NCBI GenBank assembly: GCA_020152595.1
Contig: JAIGNY010001807.1
Location: 601,001-665,000 of the forward strand
DNA length: 64,000 nt
DNA from: Chiridota heheva
Lineage: Eukaryota; Echinodermata; Holothuroidea; Apodida; Chiridotidae
Direction: 5' to 3'
Below, in pieces: positions 10,995 to 24,184 of this stretch (its first letter is position 1; each line of letters opens with the position of its first letter). The position numbers and the translations under genes were made by a program. Below the pieces are notes generated by a model. That model saw nothing but the letters and a program-made list of their open reading frames with translations, was not told where the DNA came from and did no database searches.

Positions 10995-13900
10995 AAGGAT
11001 GATAACCTGTGGTAGGGATTGCTAGCATCTCAATAGGATGATAACCTGTGTTAGGGATTGCTAGCATCTCGGTAGGATGATAACCTGTGTTAGGGATTGC
11101 TAGCATCTCAATAGGATGATAACTAGTGTTAAGGATTGCTAGCATCTCAATAGGATGATAACCTGTGTTAGGGATTGCTAGCATCTCAATTGAATCATAA
11201 CCTGTGTTAGAGATTGATAGCATCTCAATAAGATGATAACCTGTGGTAGGGATTGCTAGCATCTCAATAGGATGATAACCTGTGTTAGGGATTGCTAGCA
11301 TCTCAGTAGAATGATAACTAGTGTTAAGGATTGCTAGCATCTCAATAAGATGATAACCTGTGTTAGGGATTGCTAGCATCTCAATTGAATCATAACCTGT
11401 GTTAGAGATTGGTAGCATCTCGAAAAGATGATAACCTGTGGTAGGGATTGCTAGCATCTCAATAGGATGATAACCTGTGCTAGGGATTGCTAGCATCTCA
11501 ATGGAATCATAACCTGTGTTAGAGATTGGTAGCATCTCAATAAGATGATAACCTGTGGTAGGGATTGCTAGCATCTCAATAGGATGATAACTGGTGTTAA
11601 GGATTGCTAGCATCTCAATAAGATGATGACCTCTGGAGGGATTGCTAGCATCTCAATTGAATCATAACCTGTGTTAGAGATTGCTAGCATCTCAATAGGA
11701 TGATAACCTGTGTTAAAGATTGCTAGCATTTCAATAAGATGATAACCAGTGTTAGGGATTGCTAGCATCTCAATAGGATGATAACCAGTGTAAGGGATTG
11801 CTAGCATCTCAATAGGATGATAACCTGTGTTAGGGATTGCTAGCATCTCAATAGGATGATAGCCAGTGTTAGGGATTGCTAGCATCTCAATAGGATGATA
11901 ACTAGTGTTAAGGATTGCTAGCATCTCAATAAGATGACCTGTGTGAGGGATTGCTAGCATTTCAATAGGATGATAACCTGTGTTAGGGATTGCTAGCATC
12001 TCAATAGGACGATAACCAGTGTTAGGGATTGCTAGCATCTCAATAGGATGATAACCTGTGTTAGGGATTGCTAGCATCTCAATAGGATGATAACCTGTGT
12101 TAGGGATTGCTAACATCTCAATAGGATGATAACCTGTGTTAGGTATTGCTAGCATCTCAATAGGATGATAACCAGTGTTAAGGATTGCTAGCATCTCAAT
12201 AGGATGATAACCAGTGTTAAGGATTGCTGGCATCTCAATAGGATGATAACGTGTGTTCAGGATTGCTAGCATCTTAATAGGATGATAACCTGTGTTAGGG
12301 ATTGCTAGCATCTCAATAGGATGATAACCAGTGTTAGGGATCGCTAGCATCTCAATAGGATAACCTAGCTGTGTTAGGGATTTGCTAGCATCTCAATAGG
12401 ATGATAACCTGTGTTAGGGATTGCTAGCATCTCAATTGAATCATAACCTGTGTTAGAGATTGGTAGCATCTCAATAAGATGATAACCTGTGGGAGGGATT
12501 GCTAGCATCTCAATAGGATGATAACCAGTGTAAGGGATTGCTAGCATCTCAATAGGATGATAACCTGTGTTAGGGATTGCTAGCATCTCAATAGGATGAT
12601 AGCCAGTGTTAGGGATTGCTAGCATCTCAATAGGATGATAACTAGTGTTAAGGATTGCTAGCATCTCAATAAGATGACCTGTGTGAGGGATTGCTAGCAT
12701 CTCAATAGGATGATAACCTGTGTTAGGGATTGCTAGCATCTCAATAGGACGATAACCAGTGTTAGGGATTGCTAGCATCTCAATAGGATGATAACCTGTG
12801 TTAGGGATTGCTAGCATCTCAATAGGATGATAACCTGTGTTAGGGATTGCTAACATCTCAATAGGATGATAACCTGTGTTAGGGATTGCTAGCATCTCAA
12901 TAGAATGATAACTAGTGTTAAGGATTGCTAGCATCTCAATAGGATGATAACTAGTGTTAAGGATTGCTAGCATCTCAATAAGATGATGACCTGTGTGAGG
13001 GATTGCTAGCATCTCAATAGGATGATAACCAGTGTTAGGAAGTGCTAGCATCTCAATAGGATGATAACCTGTGTTAGGGATTGCTAGCATCTCAATAGGA
13101 TGATAACCTGTGTTAGGGATTGCTAACATCTCAATAAGATGATAACCTGTTGGGGATTGCTAGCATCTCAATAGGATGATAACTAGTGTTAAGGATTGCT
13201 AGCATCTCAATAGGATGATAACCAGTGTCAAGAATTGCTAGCATCTCAATAGGATGATAACCAGTGTCAAGAATTGCTAGCATCTCAATAGAAGGATAAC
13301 CTGTGTTAGGGATTGCTAGCATCTCAACAGAATCATAACCTGTGTTAGAGATTGCTAGCATATCAATAGGATGATAACCAGTGTTAGGGATTGCTAGCAT
13401 CTCAATAGGATGATAACCTGTGTTAGGGATTGCTAGCATCTCAACAGAATCATAACCTGTGTTAGAGATTGCTAGTATATCAATAGGACGATAACCAGTG
13501 GTAGGGATTGCTAGCTTCTCAATAGGATGATAACCAGTGTTAGGGATTGCTAGCATCTCAATAGGATGATAACTAGTGTTAAGGATTGCTAGCATCTCAA
13601 TAAGATGATGACCTGTGTGAGGGATTGCTAGCATCTCAATTGAATCATAACCTGTGTTAGAGATTGCTAGCATCTCAATAGGATGATAACCTGTGTTAGG
13701 GATTGCTTAAATCTCAATAAGATGATAACGTGTGTTCAGGATTGCTAGCATCTCAATAGGATGATAACCTGTGTTAGGGATTGCTAGCATCTCAATAGGA
13801 TGATAACAGTGTTAGGTATTGCTAGCATCTCAATAGGATGATAACCAGTGTTAAGGATTGCTTGCATCTCAATAGAATGTTAACAGTGTTAAGGATTGCT

Positions 13901-14805
13901 AGCATCTCAATAGGATGGTAACCAGTGTTAGGTATTGCTAGCATCTCAATAGGATGATAACCAGTGTTAAGGATTGCTAGCATCTCAATAGGATGATAAC
14001 CAGTGTTAAGGATTGCTGGCATCTCAATAGGATGATAACGTGTGTTCAGGATTGCTAGCATCTTAATAGGATGATAACCTGTGTTAGGGATTGCTAGCAT
14101 CTCAATAGGATGATAACCTGTGTTAGGGATTGCTAGCATCTCAATAGGATAATAACCTGTGTGAGGTATTGCTAGCATCTCAATAGGATGATAACCAGTG
14201 TTAAGGATTGCTAGCATCTCAATAGGATGATAACCAGTGTTAAGGATTGCTAGCATCTCAATGGGATGATAACCAGTGTCAAGAATTGCTAGCATCTCAA
14301 TAGAATGATAACCTGTGTTAGGGATTGCTAGCATCTCAACAGAATCATAACCTGTGTTAGAGATTGCTAGTATATCAATAGGACGATAACTAGTGGTAGG
14401 GATTGCTAGCATCTCAACAGAATCATAACCTGTGTTAGAGATTGCTAGCATATCAATAGGATGATAACCAGTGTTAGGGATTGCTAGCATCTTAATAGGA
14501 TGATAACCAGTGTTAGGGATTGCTAGCATCTCAATAGGATGATTTCCAGTGTTAAGGATTGCTAGCATCTTAATAGGATAACCTGTGTTAGGGATTTGCT
14601 AGCATCTCAATAGGATGATAACCAGTGTTAGGGATTGCTAGCATCTCTATAGGATTATAACCAGTGTTAAGATTGCTAGCATCTTAATAGGATAATCTGT
14701 GTTAGGGATTTGCTAGCATCTCAATAGGATGATGACCTGTGTTAGGGATTGCTAGCATCTCAATAGGATGATAAACTGTATTAGGGATTGCTAGCATCTC
14801 AATTC
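10995..14805. repeat. 39-bp minisatellite, about 98 units
   Basis: A 3.8-kb tandem array. The 39-bp unit contains GGATTGCTAGCATCTCAATA followed by GGATGATAACCTGTGTTAG, with a GCTAGC palindrome. Because 39 is a multiple of 3 and the minus strand lacks stops, it reads there as repeats of MLAIPNTGYHPIE and variants (ILNTSYHPIE, ISNTGYDSIE, IPTTGYHLIE). The minus frame is broken near 11610, 12360, 13130, 13680-13820 and 14570 by small indels, and no conserved start or flanking domain is seen. I treat it as non-coding. Larger blocks are duplicated with offsets of about 740 and 895 bp. Confidence 0.97.
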
Positions 14806-14924
14806 CATGTTTGTGATAATAAATTTACCTGGAGAAATCAAATAGTATCAGTTTAGCCTTTACAATGTATATAAGGTGTTTTTTCCATAATAATGTTATT
14901 TAGAAACATCTCTCTCTACTTTGT

Positions 14925-15105
14925 TTTTTCACCCATGCACCTCCTCTCTCGATCCCAGCTTTCTGACTTTTAGTTCTCGTATTTCTCTCAATCTCCCCTG
15001 TTTCCTTTCCTTCCTACCTCTGGAATGATCTAACCTCTCAGGCACAATCTGACCCTCATTGTCGTGGTGCAGTTAAGCCCTCATTAAACAAACATCTTTT
15101 GATTC
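14925..15105 (+). mobile_element. I-like element tail, fragment 1
   Basis: A 3' UTR fragment of the same family as element A: TACCTCTGGAATGATCTAAC, CTCTCAGGCACAATCTGACC and TTGTCGTGGTGCAGTTAA, ending in CATTAAACAAACATC. No coding sequence remains. Confidence 0.7.
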
Positions 15106-17924
15106 ATTTTACAAAATATAAATATAAAGATTTATATTTGTAATATAAGTATATCAAATTGATATGTAAAAAAACAGAAATATGAACTTTATAATACAAT
15201 CTATTATTTTTGGGGTCACATGAGTAACTATCCCCCCCCCTTCCCCCCCCTCCCCCACCCCCTCTTACAGGTATCTACAAATCCCTTCCATGTCAAACAC
15301 ATCTACATCTCAGAGATATTTTTGAATGGTTAGAAATTTCACAACCACAGAAAGTTCCATTTTTCTGTTTCTCACTAATTGTGCCATGTTTCCAAAGCAG
15401 ACAAAAAAGTCAGAATGTATGTCTTGGGCATTACAATCTAGATCACCTCCTGGTACAAATGTATCTTGATAAACTGTACTGTTAAATACCTTCATGCTGG
15501 TTACCTTCCCTTTTTAGTGCACCATACCCTCTTTTAGTTAGTTTGATATAATTTAACCACTCTGGCACAATATGACCTTCACTGTTGATGCACATCAATT
15601 GGCCATGTTATTTTATGTGTTACCCTTCTTCCCAACTCTCTATCCCTTTCCCCACTCCTTGCATTCAAGCATGCTCAATGACATCTTATTAATGAAATTA
15701 AACAATGTTACTGGCAGTGTTTAGAAATCCTCTACATCAAAATCTTGATTCTTGAAGTCATTGTTTTGTTCAGAGAGCTCTCCAATTGATTCACAAAAGT
15801 TTCACATTGTTTTGCATACCATAATCAGCTCTTTCCCATTACTTTGCAGAGAGAAGTTAAAATAAAAACTTAAGTCTATATGATTTCTTGAATGTTGTGG
15901 TACAATGCTCTTGAGAGCAAACATTGCAATAAATTTATTTTCTTTCTTCACTTCTGCAAACAAAACAACAGCATGCATGTCGGTGAGCCAACGAGTTGTT
16001 TTTGATATTAAGTCATGTAAAATATGGTGTCAAGTTGTCAGATTGACTGGTGATTGGATTTGTTTCAATAATTGAAAAAATATGAATAAAACAAACTTGA
16101 GCCTTGTGCTATTACGCATGCTTGGCTGCACACACATGCTTGGCTCATTACACCTATTAACTACTTTTGAGACCAACCTTCGCAAACTTTTCGCTCATTA
16201 TTTTGCTATCAGAAGCTTATGAAGAAAAATTGAAAAATGACAACTTTATGTGATGGACGAGAAGTGTGTTGAAATTACAAGTATAGCTTTGAGATAATTA
16301 ACCCATCATATGTATCGCTTGGCCTTGAAGTTCAACGGGATAAAGGGTGTTGAGTTAGTGTGGATAAATAGTTCAATGCCTTGGCTAATGGGCCTTAAGT
16401 AGCGAATGGTAATTTTAGCTAATGGGCCTCAAGTTCAAACATATGCTGAATTGTTCTATGGACACTTTAAAACAGGAAACAAAAGGAGGAAGATGCATTT
16501 GATATTTAGCAAATGTCTAAAAACCTGCTTGCATATGTTAGCATTGTTTAAAAGTTTATGGACAGATAGGAACAATTTGGGCTTAAATTGAAGAAAATAC
16601 GCCTTTAACCATAAAAACTTCAAAAAACATTCATCAAAATTGACAATTTTTGCAGCATTTTGAATTCGAAATAATAATTCTTCAAATTTTGTGTATAATT
16701 TTTTACATCACAGAGAGACCACCTATGAATTTCGTTATGTTAACTTAATAGGTTTTAATTACCGGTTGAGAGCACAAACTTTGGAACACAACAAGTCTTT
16801 CACTTTTGATAAAAGTATATGAAAAACGGCTGATTAAATTTTCAAGAATTTGTATGATATATGCAAAATTCTTGATGTAGCTTGTGGAAGGATGCCCAAT
16901 ATATTTAAGTAATTCTATCCATTTTGTCTTTCAAATTCAACCAGTGACGACAGATTTTTTTTTTTTTAAATGCTTTCAGGCATCACAAGTTTATTGAAAT
17001 CTCCTGAAATGCAAGTCTACCATAGGAATTACAGGTCTGATAAGTCGCACATCCTTTTCCAAATGAGAATTCTGACATTTGCTTCTATCCACGAAAGTTC
17101 TAAATTTGCCCACATTTGTTTTCTTCTTCATAGTGCAATGCCAGAAATATCAAAATCTTAACCCCATAAAAGTGTCTTATAAAAACACATTTCCTTGTGG
17201 CAAACCTTCAAAATTAGGTTTTAATATCTTCATCATTAGATAAGGTGTAAAGACTCAAATCCCGCAGGGGGGGATGAGCTATTTCTTAATTACTTAAATG
17301 CATTTGCTGCATTTTACACATGAAGCTCATGTGGGGTACAGTTTGTCGACAGCGTTGTTTCATGTTCCTGAAAGTTTAATGGATATAACACTACTCGTAT
17401 GTGTGACTTGTTCAATTCTTAATTTGTTGCCAACCGGACTGAAGTTAGTTTTTGAAGTGATGGATTTCATAGTTTTGTTTATTGATGAAGTCGGTTGCTA
17501 GGGAAAAATGAACATCTCGGGAGGGCAGTATGTATCATTGTATTTGTGCTTTGTGTTGCACTGATATTCAATTCATAGGTTGATGTTTATAGTTCTGACA
17601 CGATGCAGATGGGGTAGAAGCATAGGTAAGCTAGATAGGTACAAGAAGTGTTTTTATCCTTAAATTATACTAATTTATAGGAGAGACAAACAGTTCTTTA
17701 TCATTGATTTATTATTACATATTAGTTAATCAACAGAAAAACACAAGGTAAGAAGAATAGGCCAGACCTGAAACCATGAAATGCACTCGACATACCAATC
17801 AAAAAGGTTATAACCAAATTATGGAGAAATATTCAACAATTAAGTTCATTGTAACTGTTCAAAAAGTGTTTGTAGAGCTTACATTAACTTATAGTGAGAT
17901 GACTTAAAGAAAAATTTCAGGGGT
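15106..17924. other. Mostly unique sequence with minor repeats
   Basis: Holds a C-rich tract at 15231-15268 and a weak echo of the I-like tail at 15545-15592 (CTGGCACAATATGACCTTCA). A block around 16600-16770 resembles 22790-22960: both have GCAGCAT near the start, then a TTATGTTAACTTA core. No supportable exon. Confidence 0.5.
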
Positions 17925-18352
17925 AAAGCAAGTTCATCTTTTAAGAAAGAGGACTTCAGAAAGAAACAAAATAGTGAGAAACCATTCAAGTTTAAAGTTA
18001 TATCATTTGTGTAGAAACAAGTGAAATCAGACTAGTTGTGACGTTACCGACTGAAATCAAGACTAGTTGTGGCATCACAGCCTCAGATTCCTCAAAGTCT
18101 TTATGTATTCTATCATTATTTTTCCTTTGATTTTGTGGCTCAGAAAATCATTGAATATGTCAGAAAACTAGTGAAACAGAATCTAGTGAAGTAATTATAT
18201 AATTAAAATTTACCACCTGAAGAAAGTTTGAGGAAAAATAATTCAAAAAGGAAAATTTTTTAATCAATTTTCTTTGAAATACATAAACTATTGTTAAGAA
18301 TGTAAGGTTAAGGGTGCCAGCCTCCCATAGTAGACTTACTACATCAAGGGTG
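17925..18352. repeat. Interspersed repeat family R1, copy 1
   Basis: Shares about 400 bp with 35070-35480. Landmarks are AAAGAGGACTTCA, GAAATCAGACTAGTTGTGA, TCACAGCCTCAGATTCCTCA, AAACAGAATCTAGT and CATAGTAGACTTACTAC. In this copy a segment containing ATCA(A/G)GACTAGTTGTG is duplicated. I see no coding content, and the class is unknown. Confidence 0.75.
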
Positions 18353-20129
18353 GATCCAGGATTTTCAAAGGGAGAGGAGGGGGGAAGGGGGTGGAAATCA
18401 TGAAAATGGTCATAAATTTGATCTTGTGCAATCCATGTGTACAAACCCATGTAGAGTGTGTGGGTGGGGTGGGTGTTGGTGGTGGGGGATACTGTATATT
18501 ATTTTCAAGATGTTGAAATATAGCCCAAATCTGGTGGTGACTTTGTTCCTAGCGAAATAAATTCTTCAATTTTCAGGAAATTTCTTAAATTTCAATTTTC
18601 TTAAATTTTCATCGATTTTCAGACATTTTTCTTGATTTTTGGGGTTTTTTAAATTTTATTTTAGAGCTTTTTTCTTCAATTGTTGGGCCTTGTTCTTCAA
18701 TTTTTGAGCCTTTTTTTCACTTTTCTTTGATTTTTGGTAATTTTCTTCGTTTTCAGATAATTTTCTTCGATTTTCATACAATTTCCATTCATTTATCATT
18801 AAATTTTTGCAAAATTTACAATAATTTTACTAAATTTTCCAATAATTTTGCCACCAGTTTCCTTCAATTTCATGCTAATAATTTCCCAAATTTACCTCCC
18901 TAATTACCATGATTACCGGCCAGGTAAAAGCCCTTCCCGGTAATAAATGTTTGCCCCCCCTACCCCTGCCCTGCAGTGGGACTGAAAGCTGAATATGCCA
19001 CTGAGAAACTCCATTTTTGGGGGGTTAGCAATATACAGAAATCCTGGAACATCCTTAAAATAAAACATCGAAATTACATGCAGGTATATATTGGCTCTGG
19101 GCAAGTAATATGAATAGGGGTTGTTTTAAATGCTTTGCATTTTGGATTATTGTTATAGTCCTGTTATAAAATACTTAATTTTTTTCAAAAATAACAACTC
19201 TGGATCCTTAGGCTTGAAAAATTTCATATTTAGAATTAAAAAGTAAAACAATAAGGAAAGCAAATGAAATAGGGGAAATTGTGTCCTCAGTCAAGCTTTA
19301 CCACTTGAACAGCATGAAAAATGATACTTCATGGAAGTGGATGAAAAGTACAGTAAGTGAGAGTAATCTTCTGTTCATTTATCAAAGTATCATTTTCATA
19401 GAAATTTGAAATCTCAAGTTATCGCGTGAAGTGCGAAAAGCTTTTGAACGGTTGAAAAATTGTATGGAAAAAACAATTTAATATAAAGTGAGATAGTTTG
19501 AAATATGTTCATTAATTTTGAAACCTATAATTTCAATGATATTTTTGGAAGCTAAAGATCATGCATGAACCAGTCCAATTGCATGGAAGAGTTTGCATAT
19601 AGACAGTGCATATAGAGAATGTCATGAAGTGTTTTCCCAGGGACCTGCTATTTAGAAATAGCAGGTTCCTGGTTCTCCTAATATTGTTTTCAGCTTTGGC
19701 TTCCCCTGTACCAATAGTAAAAATTGAAATGATATCATTATGGTATAGGATGTCCATTCAAGAGCTTTTAGGTCATTAAACCAGTGTAAAAACAAAAGAG
19801 TTTTAGATGGTCATTAACCAGTTTGTGAAAAAGTAAGAAATCCCTTGATTTTTTTCATTTTCCTTTCTGAAAATTGAATATTTTAGTGACCATGTAATAC
19901 TGGTTGAATGTGGTTCTAGAAGCGGTAAGTTTTGGGGCAAAGGTACGCACATGGACATGATGGACAATTACCACTTTGCCTTCACCACAGAGGCAAGGAG
20001 CTGATGGATGGGCCAATTACCTTTCTTCATTGCAGCCTGATTCAATTTATGGTTTTAAAAGTTAACCCTTCGGGTTTTTAAAAATGTCGGAGATATGTAT
20101 TTATCATATAAAAGGTTCATAACTGATCC
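18353..20129. other. T-rich and unique sequence, one hairpin
   Basis: The stretch 18540-18900 is a drifting T-rich repeat of TTTTCTTCGATTTTCA-like words. A near-perfect hairpin sits at 19637-19672 and is listed separately. No gene is supported. Confidence 0.5.
19637..19672. repeat. 36-bp inverted repeat (hairpin)
   Basis: Left arm CCAGGGACCTGCTATTT at 19637-19653, 2-nt centre, right arm AAATAGCAGGTTCCTGG at 19656-19672. There are 17 paired positions with one mismatch. Confidence 0.85.
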
Positions 20130-20149
20130 CGACCTAGTCAGACCTGGTC

Positions 20150-20520
20150 CTGACAACTCTTCAATTTAGTCCGTTCTCCTTGCTTGCCCCCTGTACAACC
20201 TTCCCAGAGCTTCTCTCGCTCCCCACAACTCAATTGCTGAGTTCTTCCAAAAAAATCCTCCAGATAAAATAGTCTCCTTCCTTCAGCATGCATCCCTCTA
20301 CAACCATATTTAATCCTCCTCTTCCACCCCCTCTCTACTCTGTTTTTAGTTTTTCCCATGCACCTCCTCTCTCGATCACAGCTTTCTGGCTTTTGTTCTT
20401 GAATTTCTCTCATTCTTCCCCTGGTCTCTTTCCTTACTACCTCTAAAATGATCTGACCTCTCAGGCACAATTTGACCTTCGTTGTCGTGGTGCCGTTAAG
20501 ACCTCATCAATCAAACAAAC
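20150..20520 (+). mobile_element. I-like element tail, fragment 2
   Basis: Longer tail of the same family as element A. It starts in the degenerate end of the coding region (TGTACAACCTTCCCAGAGCT, then CCTTCCTTCA and CAACCATATTTAATCC). It ends CTCTCAGGCACAATTTGACC, GTTGTCGTGGTGCCGTTAAG and ATCAATCAAACAAACAAACC. Only 3' sequence remains. Confidence 0.75.
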
Positions 20521-21504
20521 AAACCTTTAGTCCACAAGACGAAGTCCCACTACGCATATTCCGGTTTCCCATTTTCAAATTTAAAGGAAAAGTTTTTCAA
20601 TGAAGAGAACAAAATTCAAAGGACTTGTTTTTTAAAATATTTTTACCGAATTGTTTTGAGACTGAGGTCCTTGAATGATGCTTGTTAAAATGATTCTTGC
20701 GAAAAATTAATAGGTATTTCTGTTTTCAAGAAAAATTTCTTTTTAAAATTATTGATGTCAAAGAAATTCACAAATGGGTACAGGAGATGAAGCCCAAAAC
20801 CTTTCAAAAATTTCACCACCGTAACTCCAATGAATGTTAAATAAATATCACTCATCATATATGAAAAGAAATAGAAAGGATTTAAGTTTAATACTGAAAA
20901 CGATTAGTTGTGTGAAAATATATGGTTTTAGTGTTATAAATTATTTCCAAAAGGGGGTCTGGACCCCCCAGAATGGTCCTCAGAACCAGGGGAGGGGGTG
21001 GGGAATGACCCTTAAAGATGTTTCAAAGCAATGGTTTTCAAATAGGCCTTATTTGTGTTCATTATTTAAAAAAGTAATTACTTCTTTATTAATTACTTTA
21101 TTTAATACATGTTCAAATTAATTGAATATTATATACACCTTATGAAAGTGGCCAATATTGAAATAATTATTAACACCCCTCCCCCTCCCTCCCCACCCCC
21201 TCCCTTTCCCAAAATAAATAAATAAATAATTGCTCTTAATCCAACATGTCTAATTGACAACATTGGTCTTGGCCCCCCTTCAATATGAAACTTGTTTTGG
21301 GGACCCTTTCCAAATCTCCTCTCCCTGGACCCGCCTTGTACACCAGTCATTTCTACATAGATAAGAACTTTAAGCTTAAATATCTCTTTAATGGAATAAG
21401 ATATTCAAGTAGTTCCTTCTCCGTTTTGTTCCTATGAAAGTCCTATTTAAGAAAAACTTGCTTGACTGCTGAACTAATTGGATGTCCACACAATTGTCCC
21501 AAGG

Positions 21505-21775
21505 CCCATTATTCTAAAGGTTCAATAGTCCAAAATAAAGGCCCACTAGCCAAAGGTTCAATAGTCCAAAAGAAAAGGCCCACTACTGCAAAAGTCTGAT
21601 AGTCCGAAGGTTGACTCTGAAAGTCTGATAGTCCGAAGGTTAGGGTTAGGATATACCTTTGTACTATTGAACCTTCGGACTATTGAGCTTTAGGACTATT
21701 GAACCTTTGGACTATTGGGTCATCGGATTATTGAAGCTTCGGACTAGTTGGCCCTTAGACCAGTGGGCTGCCACC
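21505..21775. repeat. Foldback element with GGTTCAATAGTCC words
   Basis: The left half repeats AAGGTTCAATAGTCCAAAA and AGTCTGATAGTCCGAAGGTT. The right half carries their reverse complements (GGACTATTGAACC, CTATTGAACCTTCGGACTAT). Ends are GGCCCA-rich on both sides (GGCCCATTA / TTGGCCCTT...GTGGGC). The centre contains GGTTAGGGTTAGG. It has the form of a non-autonomous foldback element. Confidence 0.7.
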
Positions 21776-22181
21776 AACTACTAATCCATGAAGTTGCATG
21801 AGTGCAGTGGGAGTTAGCTTCATTTTGTGCAATGTGAGCTATTTCTTGACTGTATTCTTAATAGCAGTGGGAATTGGTGTTATAAATCTGTGGTTTATGA
21901 TTATAAACCTAAGCTATATCTGTGGTAAAATGCTGTTTGTAAATTAACATTATTTAAAAAAAAAGGAAAACAAATAAACTTTTCCTTGAAATTTTAAGCT
22001 TGCCATGAACTCACATGGAGCTTTCGACAAGCTCATGGAAGGCTGCTTTTGTAATGCAAGCTCATAGAGGTTCCTTCCCCTGTTTTTTTCAAACTTACAC
22101 CCATGGGCAGGATTTGCCTACCAAAAGTGTAGGGGGACCACCAATTCATGCTAAGAGCTAGTCTAGATTCGTTATCATTAA

Positions 22182-22231
<50 letters not shown>

Positions 22232-22236
22232 ATATG
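22182..22236. repeat. (AT)n microsatellite
   Basis: About 55 bp of alternating AT with two small interruptions. Confidence 0.95.
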
Positions 22237-24184
22237 TAAATCGATAGTGCATGTATCAAAATAGACTTCTTTCATACTGCATGTATCAAAATTGTATAAT
22301 TTCATACCAAAAATATATCATACTGCAGGTATGGCTTTTGTTTTTGGGCTGCACACCCTACTACTTTTAGTATGAAGTTCCCCACCTTTAGTAGGAAATG
22401 CCCCCTTCCCCAGACAAACTTATAACTTTGTAAAGTTTACAATTACAAGCTGTTGATGAGCTAAAAAGAAGTTCTCGTTACTGGTGACACGTTGTATGCA
22501 CTTCTCAACTGTGTTAAATCATTTAAAACCTGTGTTAAAACAACTCGTTTCTTCTCAAAAAAATTGAAATTCCAACAAACTTAATTGTCATTCAGCTTTT
22601 ACCCGTGATACTGTAATAAACATAAGAAAAAGTGAGAGCTTTTCATCGGATGACATCGCAAATTTGCATATTTCATTGAATAATTCAGCCTGAAAATTTG
22701 ATTTTGATCTAGATATTAATCTTGCTAATCTTAAATCTATGCATCAGTCGACATTAAAAAGTCATTGGAAGATGTTCAATTGTGGATTAAACTGCAAATG
22801 GCAAAAAGCCTAATTAGAATTGGTGAGAAATATAATGTTTTGCAGCATGTTGAATTTTTAGGCCTTATTTTAATAAATTATTCAAACTTTATTGTAATTT
22901 TGTGACATCACAACAAAGCTATGAATTTCCTTATGTTAACTTATTGTTTTTCAGTTCTTCACCACCGTTCTTTGAATGGGAGCAGGTGAATATAACCCAA
23001 GAGATTTTAAATTTCCATCACACCCTCCTCTATCAACACTTAGCAGGAAAAAAAGTTGAATGATTTTTAGTGACAGAAATTTAGGACAGAATTTAAAAGA
23101 ATTGCAAAGATTTCAAGCTGCCCTCTCTTTTATACAGCACAAAATTTTAATTCATTAAAAATTCTTCAAACTTTGATTAGTCATAACTTGGAGAGAACAG
23201 GTGCTACCGTCATCATTGAAAGATTACTATGTTCAGAAATTGAAGTTCTTTGTGGTGAATATACAATCTCTACCTGTCCTGATACCTTTCATCGTCCATA
23301 ACACTCTTTTAAAGGTGAAGAACCATCAGTCGTTTTAAACTTTATGATTTTGGTATTTGAACTCGAGCGCTCTTCATGATGTTGTGACATATAAATCAAC
23401 AGACAAGACCGCTCCATTGTCGAAAATGTTCCAAACAATATCTCAGAGTTTAATGCCCTCCTTAATGTGTGAAGTAAGTAATGTAACTGTTAAAAATGAC
23501 ATACTGAGAATAGATGTTCAGATTGAGCTGTTTAATAAATTAACAAGTGAAAAACGACTCAGAAATGAAGCATCGTCACTCCTAATGGCGCGGAGGTGTC
23601 GGAGCAAACATACCACACCTGCTGCTACATCTTTAGAGATATTTAAATCCAAATTCCAGCTTAGCTTTTCGGTGTATTTTTTTAGAGTTTTTGTTAAGAT
23701 TTCTAAACATTTTAGATATACAGCAAAATCAAAGTTATGAAAAATATTTAAAAAAACAGATTAAATACATGTGATTGTTTGAAATTTAAAAGTATTTTTA
23801 CATGTTTGTAGCAGCTGCTGCAAATATTAAAATATGATCATGCATGCATGGGGCTAAAGTACTTTCTTAAAGCACATGTATTAGTTTGAAGTAAATAAAA
23901 TTTAAAAATCAAGTTTAGACTCCAAGCAGTGATGTAGCCAGAGTCAAAAATTGGGTGAGGTGGTCTAACCGTTTCTTTTGATATAAATGTCAACAAATTG
24001 AGGTCCCACATTCATAAATCTGGCCCTGGAGGATGGGGAGTAATCATGGTGGAGGGTACTATAAGTGAAGGCTACCAGGGTTGGAGGGTACTGATGGTAA
24101 AAGATTCTGGAAATTTTAGGGTACTATAGGCAGATGGTACTAGAGATGTAGGGTTCTTAAGATAGGTAGCACTGTAAAAGATAG

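Noticed and set aside
10807-14568. Minus-strand frames of 180-268 codons of MLAIPNTGYHPIE repeats as a secreted or structural repeat protein
   Set aside because: Frame breaks by indels at five places, no signal peptide or unique domain, and no splice logic. Best explained as a 39-bp satellite; kept as a finding only.
21640-21655. Telomeric repeat (GGTTAGGGTTAGG)
   Set aside because: Only about two units, inside a foldback element.
23357-23740. 127-codon open frame just upstream of the first SOWAH exon
   Set aside because: No ankyrin or SOWAH-like content and no usable splice borders. Left unannotated, with low certainty.
23930-23975. Another hAT-type MITE start (CAGTGATGTAGCCAG)
   Set aside because: No matching right end or target duplication could be found.
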